The notes below the pieces were generated by a model that worked only from the letters and a program-made list of their open reading frames with translations, did no database searches and had not been told where the DNA came from. Positions 39,191 to 49,846 of a DNA stretch of 64,000 nucleotides are shown one piece after another. The position numbers and the translations under genes are program-made. Within the stretch, counting starts at the first letter, position 1, and the number at the start of each line of letters is the position of its first letter. The DNA comes from Cladorhizidae sp. MBARI D1340-BT2 (Eukaryota > Porifera > Demospongiae > Poecilosclerida > Cladorhizidae), in contig JAQNBH010000076.1 in NCBI GenBank assembly GCA_028752905.1, positions 1 through 64,000 on the forward strand, in the 5' to 3' direction.

Positions 39191-39649
39191 TGCCCTAATT
39201 AATATTGTAAACAACAACAAATAAAAATAAAAAGCAAAAGTTGCCAAGCCACACCCACACACGTCACACTGGAATGACCACTAGACTGCAAGAACAAGCA
39301 TGTCTTTAATTAATTAAGTATATTTCTTATTATAGTACAAGATAGCATCAATGGCAAGTTAAGTCAGGCCAAAACTAAGTTAGCTTAAACTCCATTCCAT
39401 TCCTCACAAAATAGCAATTGCATTTATTATATATAATAATAATGAACATAATAATAATAATAATAATAACTAACAAGACAAACACTCACACACACAAACA
39501 GACCAACAAATGAAACTAGCAAATAACTGAGGCAGGAAATAACTATATTTAAAGAAGTATTGGGCATTTGGTTTATATCACAGAGAACCACAGTTACATC
39601 TGCACTCTCTCTGTGTGTGTGGGTGTGTGTGTGTGTAATATAAATATTA
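39191..39649. other. Spacer with short microsatellites
   Basis: Non-coding. It includes an A-rich stretch at 39210-39240, an (ATA)n run at about 39425-39470 and a (GT)n tract at about 39610-39637. Confidence 0.55.
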
Positions 39650-40440
39650 CAGATTATAGCAACTGTTACTTAGATATGTGGTGTGTATACAAGACAAGCT
39701 AAAGGTTACTTAGATATGTGGTGTGTATTATATAGACAAGCTAAAGGTTACTTAGATATGTGGTGTGTATATAAGACGAGCTAAAGGTTACTTAGATATG
39801 TGCTGTGTATATATAGACAAGCTAAAGGTTACTTAGATATGTGGTGTGTGTATATAGACAAGATATGTGGTGTGTGTATATAGACCAGCTAAAGGTTACT
39901 TAGATATATGGTGTTTGTATATAGACAAACTAAAGTTTACTTAATGGGTGATATTATATGTAGACAAAAAGGTTACTTTGATATGTGTTGTGGACAAGCT
40001 AAGGGCTGCATAGATGTGTGGATGTGGTGTGTGCATAGACAAGCTAAAGCTTACAGACTGCTTAGTACAGATCTGTAGCAGCAGAGATTAGTATATCTAC
40101 AAATAACATATTATATCATTCTAGAGAGAATATTCCACTAGATACATCCATAGCTAAATGTTTCCAGATGACTAGAGGTATATATACTAGTTAATTAGTT
40201 TAATTTCATGCAGTGAAAGCTACAGCTAGTTTCCAGATCATCTAATAATTATAAGTTAATTCACATACAGTGAAAGCTATAGCTAGCTAACAACAGTTGT
40301 AGATCATCTAATAATTATAAGTCAATTCACATAAGTGAAAGCTATAGCTAGCTAACAACAGTTGTAGATCATCTAATAATTATAAGTTAATTCACATAAT
40401 ATAGTGAAAGCTATAGCTAGCTAACAACAGTTGTAGAACA
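39650..40440. repeat. Composite segment copy 2: 41-bp array plus ~66-bp repeats
   Basis: Diverged second copy of 35990-36590. It has 41-bp units at 39660-39960, the linking sequence with attccactagatacatccat and agctaaatgtttccag at about 40130-40170, then three to four units with gtgaaagctatagctagcta and agatcatctaataatt. The order and orientation are the same as in copy 1. Confidence 0.9.
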
Positions 40441-40640
40441 GAATAAAATTAATATAATTATATATAATAATACTTTTTTTTAAATGTATTTATATATATT
40501 TATACATTATTTTATTGATTATTATTGTCATTGTTTTACATTTTATTATTTTTAAAACTTTATATTGTTATTATTATCATATATTATTTATTGATTGATT
40601 GTTATATTTTAAATTAATTATAAAAAAAAAAAAGACAAGA
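40441..40640. other. AT-rich tract ending in poly(A)
   Basis: Very AT-rich low-complexity sequence ending in a run of about 12 A at 40622-40634. The run lies next to the minus-strand retroelement remnant, but on the wrong strand and side to be its poly(A) tail without further evidence. Confidence 0.6.
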
Positions 40641-40689
40641 ACTGCATCAGTTAACTAGTTATGGAACAAGTCCAACTCCTGACCGGCCC

Positions 40690-41190
40690 CGCACTGAGCC
40701 CACCACTGATGCTGCATTCCATCTCTGCACAGCTCCAGGGAGATGCTGAAGGAGGTATGTTCTTGCCTCCACCTCTCTAGTACATTGCCTCACTCTGTTT
40801 ATAGCCCAGCGCCTTAAAAAAGGCCAGTGTCCTCATCCCAATGGCCCCAAAGCTTCAATAGGCACAAGTGTGAAGGCATAGCCAGGCCCTAAGGTGGTGT
40901 ACTTGGCTGACTTCCTCTCCTCAGCTAGGCCAGCCACTGCTCCAGCACTATTGGTGGCATAGCATTAGTACTGTGCAAAGGTGTCCGGGCAAGTCGCGTC
41001 CCATACTAGTGGCTTGCCATTCTTCCAGGGGATCCTTGTTGCCCCATCCGGTCACCTGCCATCCGTGCGGTTCAGACCTAATGGTTCTAGCCTTGAAGAT
41101 ATGTGCTGTGGGCAGAGCTCTGTATATAAGGTCATTGATGGTCCCGTATTGATAATGACAACCCTTCACTTTTCTTACAACTGAGCACAT
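40690..41190 (-). pseudogene. Decayed retroelement C-terminal fragment
   Basis: The minus strand from 41190 contains GTINDLIYRALPTAHIFKAR, then SEPHGWQVTGWGNKDPLEEW. Farther on, at about 40950-40850, a frame reads SAGAVAGLAEERKSAKYTTL, then GPGYAFTLVPIEALGPLG, before a TGA. These blocks resemble the C-terminal region of many invertebrate reverse-transcriptase proteins (pattern: ND-I-RA, EP-GL, PW-G-PL-WD, then ERKSAKY and VP-E-LG-G). The expected acidic residues in the middle are lost and the blocks lie in different frames, so it is a pseudogene. No RT catalytic motif is present. The family assignment is from memory and moderate. Confidence 0.5.
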
Positions 41191-41282
41191 GCCAATAGAT
41201 AGGCTCTCAACATGTAATCCTGGGCATTCTACAGGAGGGATGTTGCTGTGGCTGTCACTACAAAATAGTGCCAGATGGTCCG

Positions 41283-41602
41283 ACTTATTATTATTGTTGT
41301 TGTTGTTGTTATTACTACTACTATTATTATTACTACTATTATTATTTTATTAATATTACTATTATTATTAGTATTATTAATACTATTATTAGTAGTAGTA
41401 TTTTTTTATTATTGCTATTATTATTAGTATTATTTTATTATTATTACTAGTATTATTATCATCATCAGCAGCATCATTATCATCATCATCATTATTATCA
41501 TTATTAATATTATTATTATTATTATTATAATTAATTATCATTATTCTTTTAATATTTTTATTTAAAAATCTATATATTATTGTTGTTGGTATTATATTGT
41601 TG

Positions 41603-41658
<56 letters not shown>

Positions 41659-42018
41659 ATTATTATTATTATTATTATTATTATTTTTTTAATTTTTTTT
41701 TTTTAATTGTTGTTGTTATTTTTATTGTTATTATTATTATTTTATTATTATATTATTGTTATTATTATTATATTATTATTATTATTGTTGTTATTGTTAT
41801 TATTATTATATTATTATTATTGTTGTTGTTATTGTTATTATATTATTGTTATTATTATTATATTATTATTGTTGTTGTTATTATTATTGTTATTGTTCTT
41901 ATGTTATTGTTATATTATTGTTATTGTTGTTGTTATTATTATTATATTATTATTATTAATAATATTGTTATTGTTATTGTTATTATTATATTTTATATTA
42001 TTGTTATTGTTATTATTA

Positions 42019-42088
<70 letters not shown>

Positions 42089-42297
42089 TGTTGTTGTTAT
42101 TGTTATTTTTATTGTTATTATTTTATTATTATATTATTGTTATTATTATATTATTATTATTATAATATTATTATTATTATTATTGTTTTTGTTGTTTTTG
42201 TTATTATATTGTTGTTATTATTTTTATTATTATATTATTGTTATTGTTATTATATTATTATTAATAATAATATTGTTATTGTTATTGTTATATTTTA

Positions 42298-42345
<48 letters not shown>

Positions 42346-42360
42346 TATTATTATTTGTGC
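41283..42360. repeat. ~1.1-kb ATT/GTT/ACT trinucleotide microsatellite
   Basis: Almost pure T-rich triplet repeats: ATT predominates, with interspersed GTT, ACT and AGT and occasional TTTT or AATAAT interruptions. Poly-Leu, poly-Tyr and poly-Ile frames on the plus strand are artefacts of the composition. Confidence 0.97.
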
Positions 42361-42367
42361 TTATTAT

Positions 42368-42560
42368 TGTCTCAATGAACTCTCAGTTGACATAATAACA
42401 TTAAAATCACCTTCTCAATAATCAACTTCAAATTGAAGGCTAGAGCATCTAGTCTAAATGTTGAGTGACAATTTGAAGTTGATTATCGAGGTGATTTTAA
42501 TATTATTATTGTTGTTGTTATTATTTCAAATTTATTATTATTATTATTACAATTATTATA

Positions 42561-42658
<98 letters not shown>

Positions 42659-42755
42659 TCTTCTCAATAATCAACTTCAAATTGTATGAATACAATTTGA
42701 AGTTAATTATTGAGGTGATTATAAGTTATGTCAACTGAGAGTTCATTGAGAATTC
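42368..42755. mobile_element. Foldback/MITE-like element split by an (ATT)n tract
   Basis: The left arm at about 42370-42436 (tctcaatgaactctcagttg ... cttctcaataatcaacttca aattg) is inverted at about 42692-42752 (caatttgaagttaattattg ... caactgagagttcattgaga). Each side also carries its own internal inverted partner (42470-42505 and 42657-42686), so each half can fold into a hairpin. Between them lies about 150 bp of (ATT)n. This looks like a palindromic MITE, or two copies, with microsatellite expansion inside. No coding capacity. Confidence 0.75.
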
Positions 42756-42769
42756 ATATTTGTATGCTC

Positions 42770-42795
42770 ATTATTATTGTTGTTGTTGTTATTAT

Positions 42796-42870
<75 letters not shown>
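42770..42870. repeat. Trinucleotide microsatellite (GTT/ACT/ATT)
   Basis: Short continuation of the triplet-rich landscape just right of the foldback element: (GTT)n, then (ACT)n, then (ATT)n. Confidence 0.95.
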
Positions 42871-42871
<1 letters not shown>

Positions 42872-43361
42872 GGACTTGATATATAGCTCAAAAGATAAAA
42901 TCAACGCAAACAATTTTCCACCCGCGCGCTTGACCACGTACTAAAATTTTAACGCCTAATGAAAAAGGTCATTGCATGCTCTAGGGCCTCCTCTAGCCAC
43001 TCGTACCAATTTAATTTTTTCCCGCACTTAGCAATCTGGAGTTATTTTGGCAGAGGTTGCAGGGATTCAGGTTTTTGAGGTCCCTCCACTTTAGGTCTAG
43101 TAACTTGCCTATAGTTATACCTATGAAACATATTCAAAAGAGAGCTCACAAAGAGACCTATCTTTTGAAGTCCATACCATGAAGTTTGCAGAATCTACGG
43201 CGCTCTAAAGTTGTAACCACAACAACAAAAGTAAAAAATGCAAGCGACCCCCCTTCAAATGTACTTGAGATGAGTTGGGGAAAGGTGTAATGCATCAGGT
43301 ATTGCAGAGGAATGAGCATCTTCCTGTCTAAATATATTATATATATTTTATATTATATTAT

Positions 43362-43483
43362 TCAACATTTGTCCTGCAGGCCTTCAAATTCTTCATCACT
43401 TCCATCTGCCAATGGCTCATCAAAGTCCCCATCTGCATCCAATGCCTTGAGGACCTCCTCCAAAGAGAAACATTGTCTTTTTG
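43362..43483 (-). pseudogene. piggyBac-like transposase N-terminal fragment
   Basis: From an ATG at about 43483 the minus strand reads MAKRQCFSLEEVLKALDADG, then DFDEPLADGSDEEFEGL. This short acidic leader, with an L-E-E-x-L opening and a DGSDEEFEG block, resembles the N-terminus of piggyBac-derived proteins. It stops after about 39 codons with no DDD catalytic domain, so it is a remnant or one exon of a deletion derivative. The sequence is seen directly; the family call is by resemblance. Confidence 0.45.
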
Positions 43484-43599
43484 CCATAATAGTTATCCTA
43501 TTTGTAATAATTATGTATAAGTCACAATTGTTTCCAAGTTTTCTATAAAAAAATGTTATAGTGAGTGCTATATAAGTGCTATATAATAAAGGCACTATC

Positions 43600-44312
43600 A
43601 TGAACTTACAGTGTTATAGAGAAGTATTGCTGCCTTCGTAAAGAGTTAAGGGAGAAGTAAACCATTTTGGTGAACTTTCAAAACGAAATTTGTATGCTTC
43701 ATAACTTTTTTTTGTTTATTGTCGTTTGCAGATAATTTTTGGACCAGAAGATAAGAGCTTTACAATGATGCATTTTATAAAGACTAACAATAAATGGTTA
43801 TGTTTGTACAGTGGTCACAAGTACATGCCCTTGAAACCTGAGTGGTGATCCTTGTCCAATGCAAAAAAAAAAAAATTGCGTCATCAACCACTTCTCATTC
43901 ACAGGTGGTCTTGCATTACCACAGAGGTATACAATGAGCAGAAGAGTTTGCCACAATACTACTTAGAAGTGAAGTGGGAGGTCAAATAGGTACCGAAAAA
44001 TTACAAAATCGATGTTAAACATTGATGTATAACTTTTGACTGGTACCTCCCCCCAAAAATATAATCCGCTCATTGTATAGAGCATAGAAAGAGTTTAAAA
44101 TGGCATTTAAAAAGTTGGTATATATACAAAAATATTTTACCAAGATATCTTTTGCACAAGAACAAGAAGTACACCAAAGATACACTTTTCAGAAAATCAG
44201 TCAACATTGGGGTTATATCAGAACACTCTCTTTGCCACAATTTTTCTGCTCAAATCTCTTCCCTGATACTCTTCTGAGTAAGTTACACTAAAAATGGTGT
44301 AGCTCCACCTTC
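43600..44312. other. Non-coding interior of the Mutator-like element
   Basis: No recognisable gene. A possible small foldback lies at about 43929-44080, with tatacaatgagc at the left and gctcattgtata at the right. A 13-A run is at about 43862-43875. Confidence 0.4.
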
Positions 44313-44828
44313 TTAGACATACAGGTCATCCCGCCATGACCTATAGCAAGAGTATAAAAGAAAAGGTGATCTACTGTAAGCCATAGACAACATACACAGA
44401 AGCCAAGACCAAGTGCCATCACAAGTCACACGAATGTCCACAATTTCATCCGGAGCAGCATCCTTCCAGAGGAGTGCTGCAGCAGCAGAGAACTGTGCCT
44501 CACGCTCAAGAGACGTGGCAGCAGCGATCTTCTCATTATGAGAAGAGTAGGAAGGCTTGGACACGGGGGGAAGCATGCCCATCATGGCAGTGAAGGTATC
44601 CAGGCTCGCCCTTCCCTTACCAATGGTCCTCATGGCTAGGATAGACTTTGTGTTGACAGTATGGTCCTCTGCAGGATAGGGGTCAGTCAGAAAGGACTGC
44701 TTGCCACACACCATGCAACAGATGGCAACCTTGGACACTAACCCCGTCCTGCACTGTCTGTCCTCTGTCACTGTCAGAGGAGAGCCACAGCATGAAAAAA
44801 TGCCAACAGCTCTCTGGAGAGAGCTCAT
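44313..44828 (-). pseudogene. Mutator-like transposase fragment (PF20700-type), truncated
   Basis: A 171-codon open frame. It has paired cysteines at the N-terminus (CC, then CCMVCG) and NTKSILAMRTIGKGRASLDT. KIAAATSLEREAQFSAAAAL follows, and then DIRVTCDGTWS. The last motif, an Asp in VTCDGTW, corresponds to the first catalytic-region motif of the invertebrate Mutator-like transposases I know. The usual continuation of that motif is replaced by an unrelated tail (WLLCMLSMAYSR...), and the rest of the catalytic core is missing. It lies inside the long-inverted-repeat element and probably belongs to it. In an autonomous element it would excise and insert DNA by a DDE mechanism; this copy cannot. 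Confidence 0.65.
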
Positions 44829-45019
44829 CTTTACCAGGTGGTAGTCCTCCTGGTAGTCATGCTGGTCAGAGGAAGGAGAGAAGAAGGAAAAAGTCCACGC
44901 AGTAGCTGAAGAAGATCGAGTGATGGTGGAAGATCGTGAAGCAGTGAGCCAGCTAAACTACCTGCGCAAAGACTCAAATTTTACTTGGCGGTTGCGCAGT
45001 TACCATGGAATCATTCATG

Positions 45020-45100
45020 ACGCAGTAAGGCTATTTTTAGCATATTTCATAATCTCTGTAGGGCTATTTTTAGCATATTTCATAATCTCTGTAGGGCGAG
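45020..45100. repeat. Two-copy 34-bp direct repeat
   Basis: The sequence ggctatttttagcatatttc followed by ataatctctgtag occurs twice in immediate tandem, inside the Mutator-like element near its right inverted repeat. Confidence 0.85.
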
Positions 45101-45415
45101 CGGTTGCTAAAATATAGACGGTCGAAGTTTCAACAACAGGGATGATTGGGGAGACAATGGCATTTTTTTAATTATTATTATTATTTTTACTTGTGGTTAC
45201 AACTTTAGAGCTCCGTAGATTCTGCAAACTTCATGGTATGGACTTGATATATAGCTCAAACGATAGGTCTCTCTGTGTGCTCTCTTTTGATACTAAAATA
45301 TGTTTCTAGGTATAATAACTATAGGCAAGTTACTAGACCTAAAGTGGAGGGACCTCAAAAACCTGAATCCCTCCAACCTCAGCCAAAATAACTCCAGATT
45401 GCTCACACAAACTAA

Positions 45416-46993
45416 CTACCACACCCATGACACTACCAATGCACCCCAACCTAACTAGAGACGAACTACAGGCCATTAAATGCCTTGCGGGGAACAAGGA
45501 CATTGTGATGCGCAAGGCAGATAATGGTTCGTGCATAGTAATGGATCATGACAGACTACATAAAAAACGGACTCGAACACCTCTCAGACACGGACATTTA
45601 CGATAAATTAGCATCTGACCACACACCTACATTAGCTAAATCAATCAACCATCACATTAAAAGAATGCACCAATGTGGCTGGATAACCCGGGATGCCATG
45701 AGGGGCCTGACCATGGGGGAGGGTAAAGTGAGAACCTAAAGGATGTACTTCCTAAAGAAAGCCCACAAAAACCCCATGCAAATCAGACCAATCTGCTCAG
45801 GGTGTTCCGGCCCCAACGAGGGTCTATCTGGCTGGTTGGACTATGTCCTCTGACCGGCAGTCTCCTTGGTGGCCAGCCACTTAAGAGACTCCGGCCACTT
45901 CCTTATCAAACTCGGGGGGGTGCACGTCCCACAACATGCCATCCTGGTTGTGATGGACGTAAAGGCACTGTACACCAACATCCCCCAAGGGGAAGGGATA
46001 GCACTGGTCACGGACTTTTTCCTCAGGCACCACGGCCCACTCTGGGCCAAGGTGCCGGGGAGATGCCTGATCTCGTGCATGAAAATTGTGCTGGAACAAA
46101 ACATATTCTCTTTTGCGGGAAACATGTACCATCAGAAGAGGGGCACGGTAATGGGGACAAAGTTCGCACCCACCTTTACCACCATTTTCATGGGAATCCT
46201 GGAAACCAAATTCTGGAGGTCCCGGCCCAAAGACAAACAGCCGCTAGTCTGGTGGTGCTACTTAGACGACATCTTCATGATCTGGGAACATGGCCCTGGG
46301 TCATTGCACCAGGCAATGGAGGCATTGAACGAGTGGCACCACACAATCAAATTCACACACCAGACATCCACACACACAGTGCACTTCCTAGACATCACAA
46401 TACACAAGAACAACAAATACATGCACACCAACATACTAGACACTAAATTATACTTCAAACCTATAAATAGATTCCAATACCTACACTACAGGAGCTGCCA
46501 CCCAAACCACACCTTTGGTGGCATCCTAAAGGGGGAGGCTATAAGATGCCTCAGAGCCTCCTCCAATAGTGACACTTACTACAAGACACTACACTTCCTC
46601 GCCAAACAATTCACCAAGAGAGGATACCCAACAACACTAATCGATAATACCTTTAGATTAGTCACATATGCACGGAGAGAAGAATACCTCGGGGGGATAG
46701 ACTCGGAGGTGGCAAGCCACAGCACGCACGCCTCTGAGACAGTCCCCCTGGTCTCCAAGTACAGACCACACCTAGATCATAGACACATTAAATGCACGAT
46801 AAATTCAGCCCAGGTAACATGGCTCGTGGGCAGAGTAAACCCAACCCACATGGCCTGCAGAACCATGGGAAATAGACTAGCAGCAAAAGCTGGGTCGGGC
46901 ACAGTCACAAAACCTGCTCAAATATCATCCCCACCCCCTCACAGATTCCCCATTGTTAATCCCCACTATGACCCCCACTATGACCCCAACTAA
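45416..46993 (+). pseudogene. Penelope-like element reverse transcriptase, 5' part broken
   Basis: The RT core is open from 45866 to the stop at 46991-46993 (375 codons). Upstream homology continues in the same frame through stops near 45737 and 45850, and before about 45552 it shifts by one (motif VMRKADNGSCIVMD). RT landmarks in order: VVMDVKALYTNIPQGEGI, then YHQKRGTVMGTKFAPTFTTI, then WWCYLDDIFMIWE with the catalytic YLDD at 46259-46270. HTVHFLDITI, RSCHPNHTFGGILKGEAIR and FTKRGYPTTLIDNTFR follow. These are characteristic of Penelope-like elements. The C-terminus ends HYDPHYDPN with no GIY-YIG endonuclease. It starts directly at the edge of the Mutator-like right inverted repeat, so it probably inserted there. 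The stops and frameshift make this copy inactive. Confidence 0.85.
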
Positions 46994-47576
46994 TACACGC
47001 CCACAACCAGACACACCCCTAGCCACTACAATGCCATCCCAACTTCCCCAATCCACCTCCTAATATACTGCACCATAGGATAGGTTAATAAGAACTCACG
47101 GCTAATAGTGGCATAGCGACAGTAGATGTAGGAATAGACCCATGCAACACAAACACCCACACAATGCACACAACTCCCCCAAACCAACTGCTTGCTGCGA
47201 CTAAACACCTATGGCGGGCAGAAGGGAACCCCAGACACACACTCACCTCTGCCCGTGAGAATACAGGTCTCAAGCCCCCTCAGGACTGCCATGCAAGAGG
47301 AGACAAAACTAAACAAGCCTGGAAACCCCACCGATGACGACCCGTACCATCTGAGGGAAAGGACAAAGACCACCAATAACGACACCGACCGCTACCGACG
47401 CTGACAACATGGCGAAAATACTCCCTAGGATAAGCCCCACCAACTAACTACCTACCCGCCAACCTACTCCAAAAGACCTTCCACAGACCCCAAAGTTCGT
47501 CACCCTGCCTTTACCTGTTATATATTTAATTCTTGTAAAAAATATAAAAAACAATATTGTGGATAATTTTTATTAA
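46994..47576. other. Probable 3' tail of the Penelope-like element
   Basis: C-rich, relatively high-GC sequence continuing the composition of the RT region up to about 47510, after which the DNA turns AT-rich. No domain is recognisable in the short frames here (for example 47192-47404). The composition suggests it inserted together with the element. Confidence 0.45.
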
Positions 47577-48916
47577 TTAACCCTTTCACTGGCAGATTTA
47601 CGGAGGACTTTTTACAAAAATTGACACAATTTCACATTTTTTTTTTATAGAGGACCACATGAAGATAAGTACTCAACAACTATATATTAGGTGATAGCTG
47701 ATGCATGAAGGGACGTTATGTTAAATTTTTGTTGCTTAGCAACAAATCACAGATATGTGAATATTGTTATAAGAGACAGGAAGTAAAATAAAAGGGTTTA
47801 TAACGGGTTTATATCATCTCAATTTCATATTACACATGAAACCAGCAATGTTAGCCGGTGAACTTTTGGTCAACAACAACAACTGTATGTCAACAACAAT
47901 TTTTGGGTTGATTATAACAAACCACAAAGATGTGAATATTATTATAGGTTGATAAAGGCTATTTCAGCTCGGTTTCATACAGAATGAAATCAGCAATGTT
48001 AGCTAGTCAACGTTACTATTTGTCAACAAATTTTTTGGGTCAATTATAACAAATCACAAAGATGTGAAAATCATAACAAAGAGGAAGAGTAAGGGCTAGG
48101 GTCAATAGTATAAATAAAATAATAAAAGTATGTGCAAAGTATGCATAACATAATTATAAATAAATATAGATAAAAAAATAAAAGGGCAATGTCCTTGACA
48201 CTGTGAAGGTCTGCATGTTCAGCATAACTCAGACAAACACATTGTGCTACTTTATAATATATATATATATATAAATAATAACCTCTCCTCCAACCCTGTC
48301 TTCTCCTCTGCTGCTTCCTCATCCTCCTCCAGCTCCATGAGTGAAACTACCTTCCCAGGAGAAACAGTTCTTATTATTATGCTAGTTACTAGGCTTTACT
48401 ATACAACTCTTATCTATTCTTACCTTGGGGGAAGTCTTCATGACCATCGCTATCGTCTGAAGCTTCGCTTGTCAGAGTAGGGCGATCTATACTTTGAAAA
48501 CTTGCTTCGTGGTCGGTGCCAACAGCTTCTGTTATAGCTGCCATAGCATCACCGTCAACTACGCCACGTCCCAGGTAAGCACAGGCACCTTCTTTCTCTT
48601 CTTCACTAACGTCAATCTCGGACAGGCCGAAGTCATCCTCAAATAGGAAATCTAATGCTTCGTTCGTCTCTCCTAAAGCGGGTCGTTCTTCGAGACCGGG
48701 AATTAACCGGAAGTGAAATTTGCTGGAACGTTTACTGTACTTCCCTTTCCTCATTCCGTATTTTCCAGATATTTTGGGGTATATTAGAGGCATGCTTTAG
48801 GCATATTTGTGCAATATTTGAAGTTAATACAGTGAACGATTAATTGTTTACGAATTTTTTCGTCAAGATTAATCCGTTTTCGCGACTTAAGTCGCTTATG
48901 CCAGTGAGAGGGTTAA
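47577..48916. mobile_element. piggyBac-like deletion derivative with TTAA target duplication
   Basis: The left end is TTAA (47577-47580) followed by ccctttcactggca. The right end is tgccagtgagaggg followed by TTAA (48913-48916). TTAA duplication and terminal inverted repeats beginning CCC are the hallmarks of piggyBac insertion. At about 1.33 kb it is too short for a full transposase (usually about 600 codons) and carries only acidic N-terminal-type exons (48793-48283, minus). It was presumably mobilised in trans. Repeated phrases around 47740-48060 (tcacaaagatgtgaa, accagcaatgttagc) suggest internal subterminal repeats. Confidence 0.85.
48283..48793 (-). pseudogene. Acidic N-terminal exons inside the piggyBac-like element
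   Basis: Exon 1 (48793-48424, 370 nt) starts MPLIYPKISGKYGMRKGKYS. It continues with acidic stretches (FLFEDDFGLSEIDVSEEEKE, then SEASDDSDGHEDF) and ends AAG|gtaagaata, phase 1. A consistent second exon (48346-48283) after ggaaggtag reads VSLMELEEDEEAAEEKTG. A basic start and acidic body resemble the non-catalytic N-terminus of piggyBac-family proteins. There is no catalytic domain within the element. The exon 1 donor is strong; exon 2 is tentative. Confidence 0.5.
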
Positions 48917-49099
48917 GTGCTGTTGACTTCTTTTTAAAATATAGATTGTTATTAGGTAAGTTACTAAATAGTTTCACACTGTGCTGTATTATATATGTGA
49001 TGGCCTTAACAGGCTCAGCAATAGCAACATTAAATCATAATAATAAAAAACTTGCACTAAAAATTAAAAAAAATTAAAAGAAGAGATTTGAATGAAATT

Positions 49100-49490
49100 G
49101 GTATATACCTAGGGGAAGCCCTAGGCTATTCAATGAAGGTAAGTACGTGGTCCAAGCGCGCGGGTGGAAAATGATTTTTAACGAAATCAATTTTCCACCC
49201 GCGCGCTTGACCACGTACTTACATTTAAACGCCTAATGAAAAAGGTCATTGAATAGTTTAGGGCTTCCTCTAGCAGCACTTAGCAATCTGGAGTTATTTT
49301 GGATGAGGTTGGCAGGGATTCAAGTTTTTGAGGTCCCTCCACTTTAGGTCTAGTAACTTGCCTATAGTTAAACCTATGAAACATATTTTAGTATCAAAAG
49401 ATAGCACACAGAGATACCTATCTTTTGAGCTATATATCAAGTCCATACCATGAAGTTTGCAGGATCTACGGAGCTCCTTAGTTGTAGGAT
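49100..49490. mobile_element. Foldback plus third copy of the Mutator-like terminal repeat
   Basis: The arms gtacgtggtccaagcgcgcg ggtggaaaat (about 49145-49172) and attttccacccgcgcgcttg accacgtac (about 49188-49220) form a long hairpin. It extends outward through gccctaggctattcaatgaa versus ttcattgaatag-type sequence. Downstream, 49280-49490 matches the left repeat at 43025-43222 in the same orientation. It is either a solo terminal repeat or the end of a second element. Confidence 0.75.
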
Positions 49491-49746
49491 CATGTAAAGC
49501 GTAGTCTAAAAATCCGTGCGCGTCAATTAATTTTCGCGGTATATATTTTTTAACTCTGCATTTAAAAACGCGTGCTAAAACTCCGCGCGCTAAAATGGAG
49601 CGGACAACTACCTCAGGACAGAATAATATTCATAGCAGCTATACTAACAAAAAAAAAGTAACACAACTTCATATTAACACTTAACACAACTTCAACAACT
49701 TCACAAAACAAATGCAGCATGACCCAAAAAAGTAACACAACTTCAT
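49491..49746. other. Spacer with small direct repeats
   Basis: Non-coding. The phrase agtaacacaacttcatatta acac occurs twice (about 49657 and 49730) with related acaacttca fragments between. It lies 3' of the Merlin fragment and may be its tail. Confidence 0.4.
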
Positions 49747-49846
49747 ATTAACACAACTCAAACAACTTCATAAAACAAGCATCGAAAAAACCCAACAACA
49801 AAACAATTAAACAAAACAAAACATCAGAGGACAAAATTATACTCAC

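Larger units (their letters stand above)
42885..45415. mobile_element. Mutator-like element with ~200-bp terminal inverted repeats
   Basis: Sequence at about 43025-43222 (agcaatctggagttattttg ... ttgtaaccacaa) is found inverted at about 45191-45415 (ttgtggttacaac ... taactccagattgct). The left repeat extends outward a further ~140 bp to about 42885 (including ccacccgcgcgcttgaccac). The right repeat stops where the Penelope-like sequence begins. Long inverted repeats and an enclosed Mutator-like transposase fragment (44313-44828, minus) fit a MULE. A third copy of the repeat is at 49100-49490. The interior also holds a piggyBac-like N-terminal fragment, so the element is mosaic. Confidence 0.65.

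Noticed and set aside
40948..41190. Intact small protein gene on the minus strand
   Set aside because: It is one block of a decayed retroelement C-terminus, and the next homologous block is in another frame.
41268..42670. Poly-Leu, poly-Tyr, poly-Ile and poly-Asn proteins
   Set aside because: These are translations of ATT-type trinucleotide microsatellite.
44100..44291. 63-codon plus-strand ORF
   Set aside because: No domain, AT-rich low-complexity content, and it lies inside the Mutator-like element opposite to its transposase.
45802..46446. 214-codon plus-strand frame over the Penelope RT
   Set aside because: It is a shadow of the RT reading frame, which has the recognisable RT motifs including YLDD.
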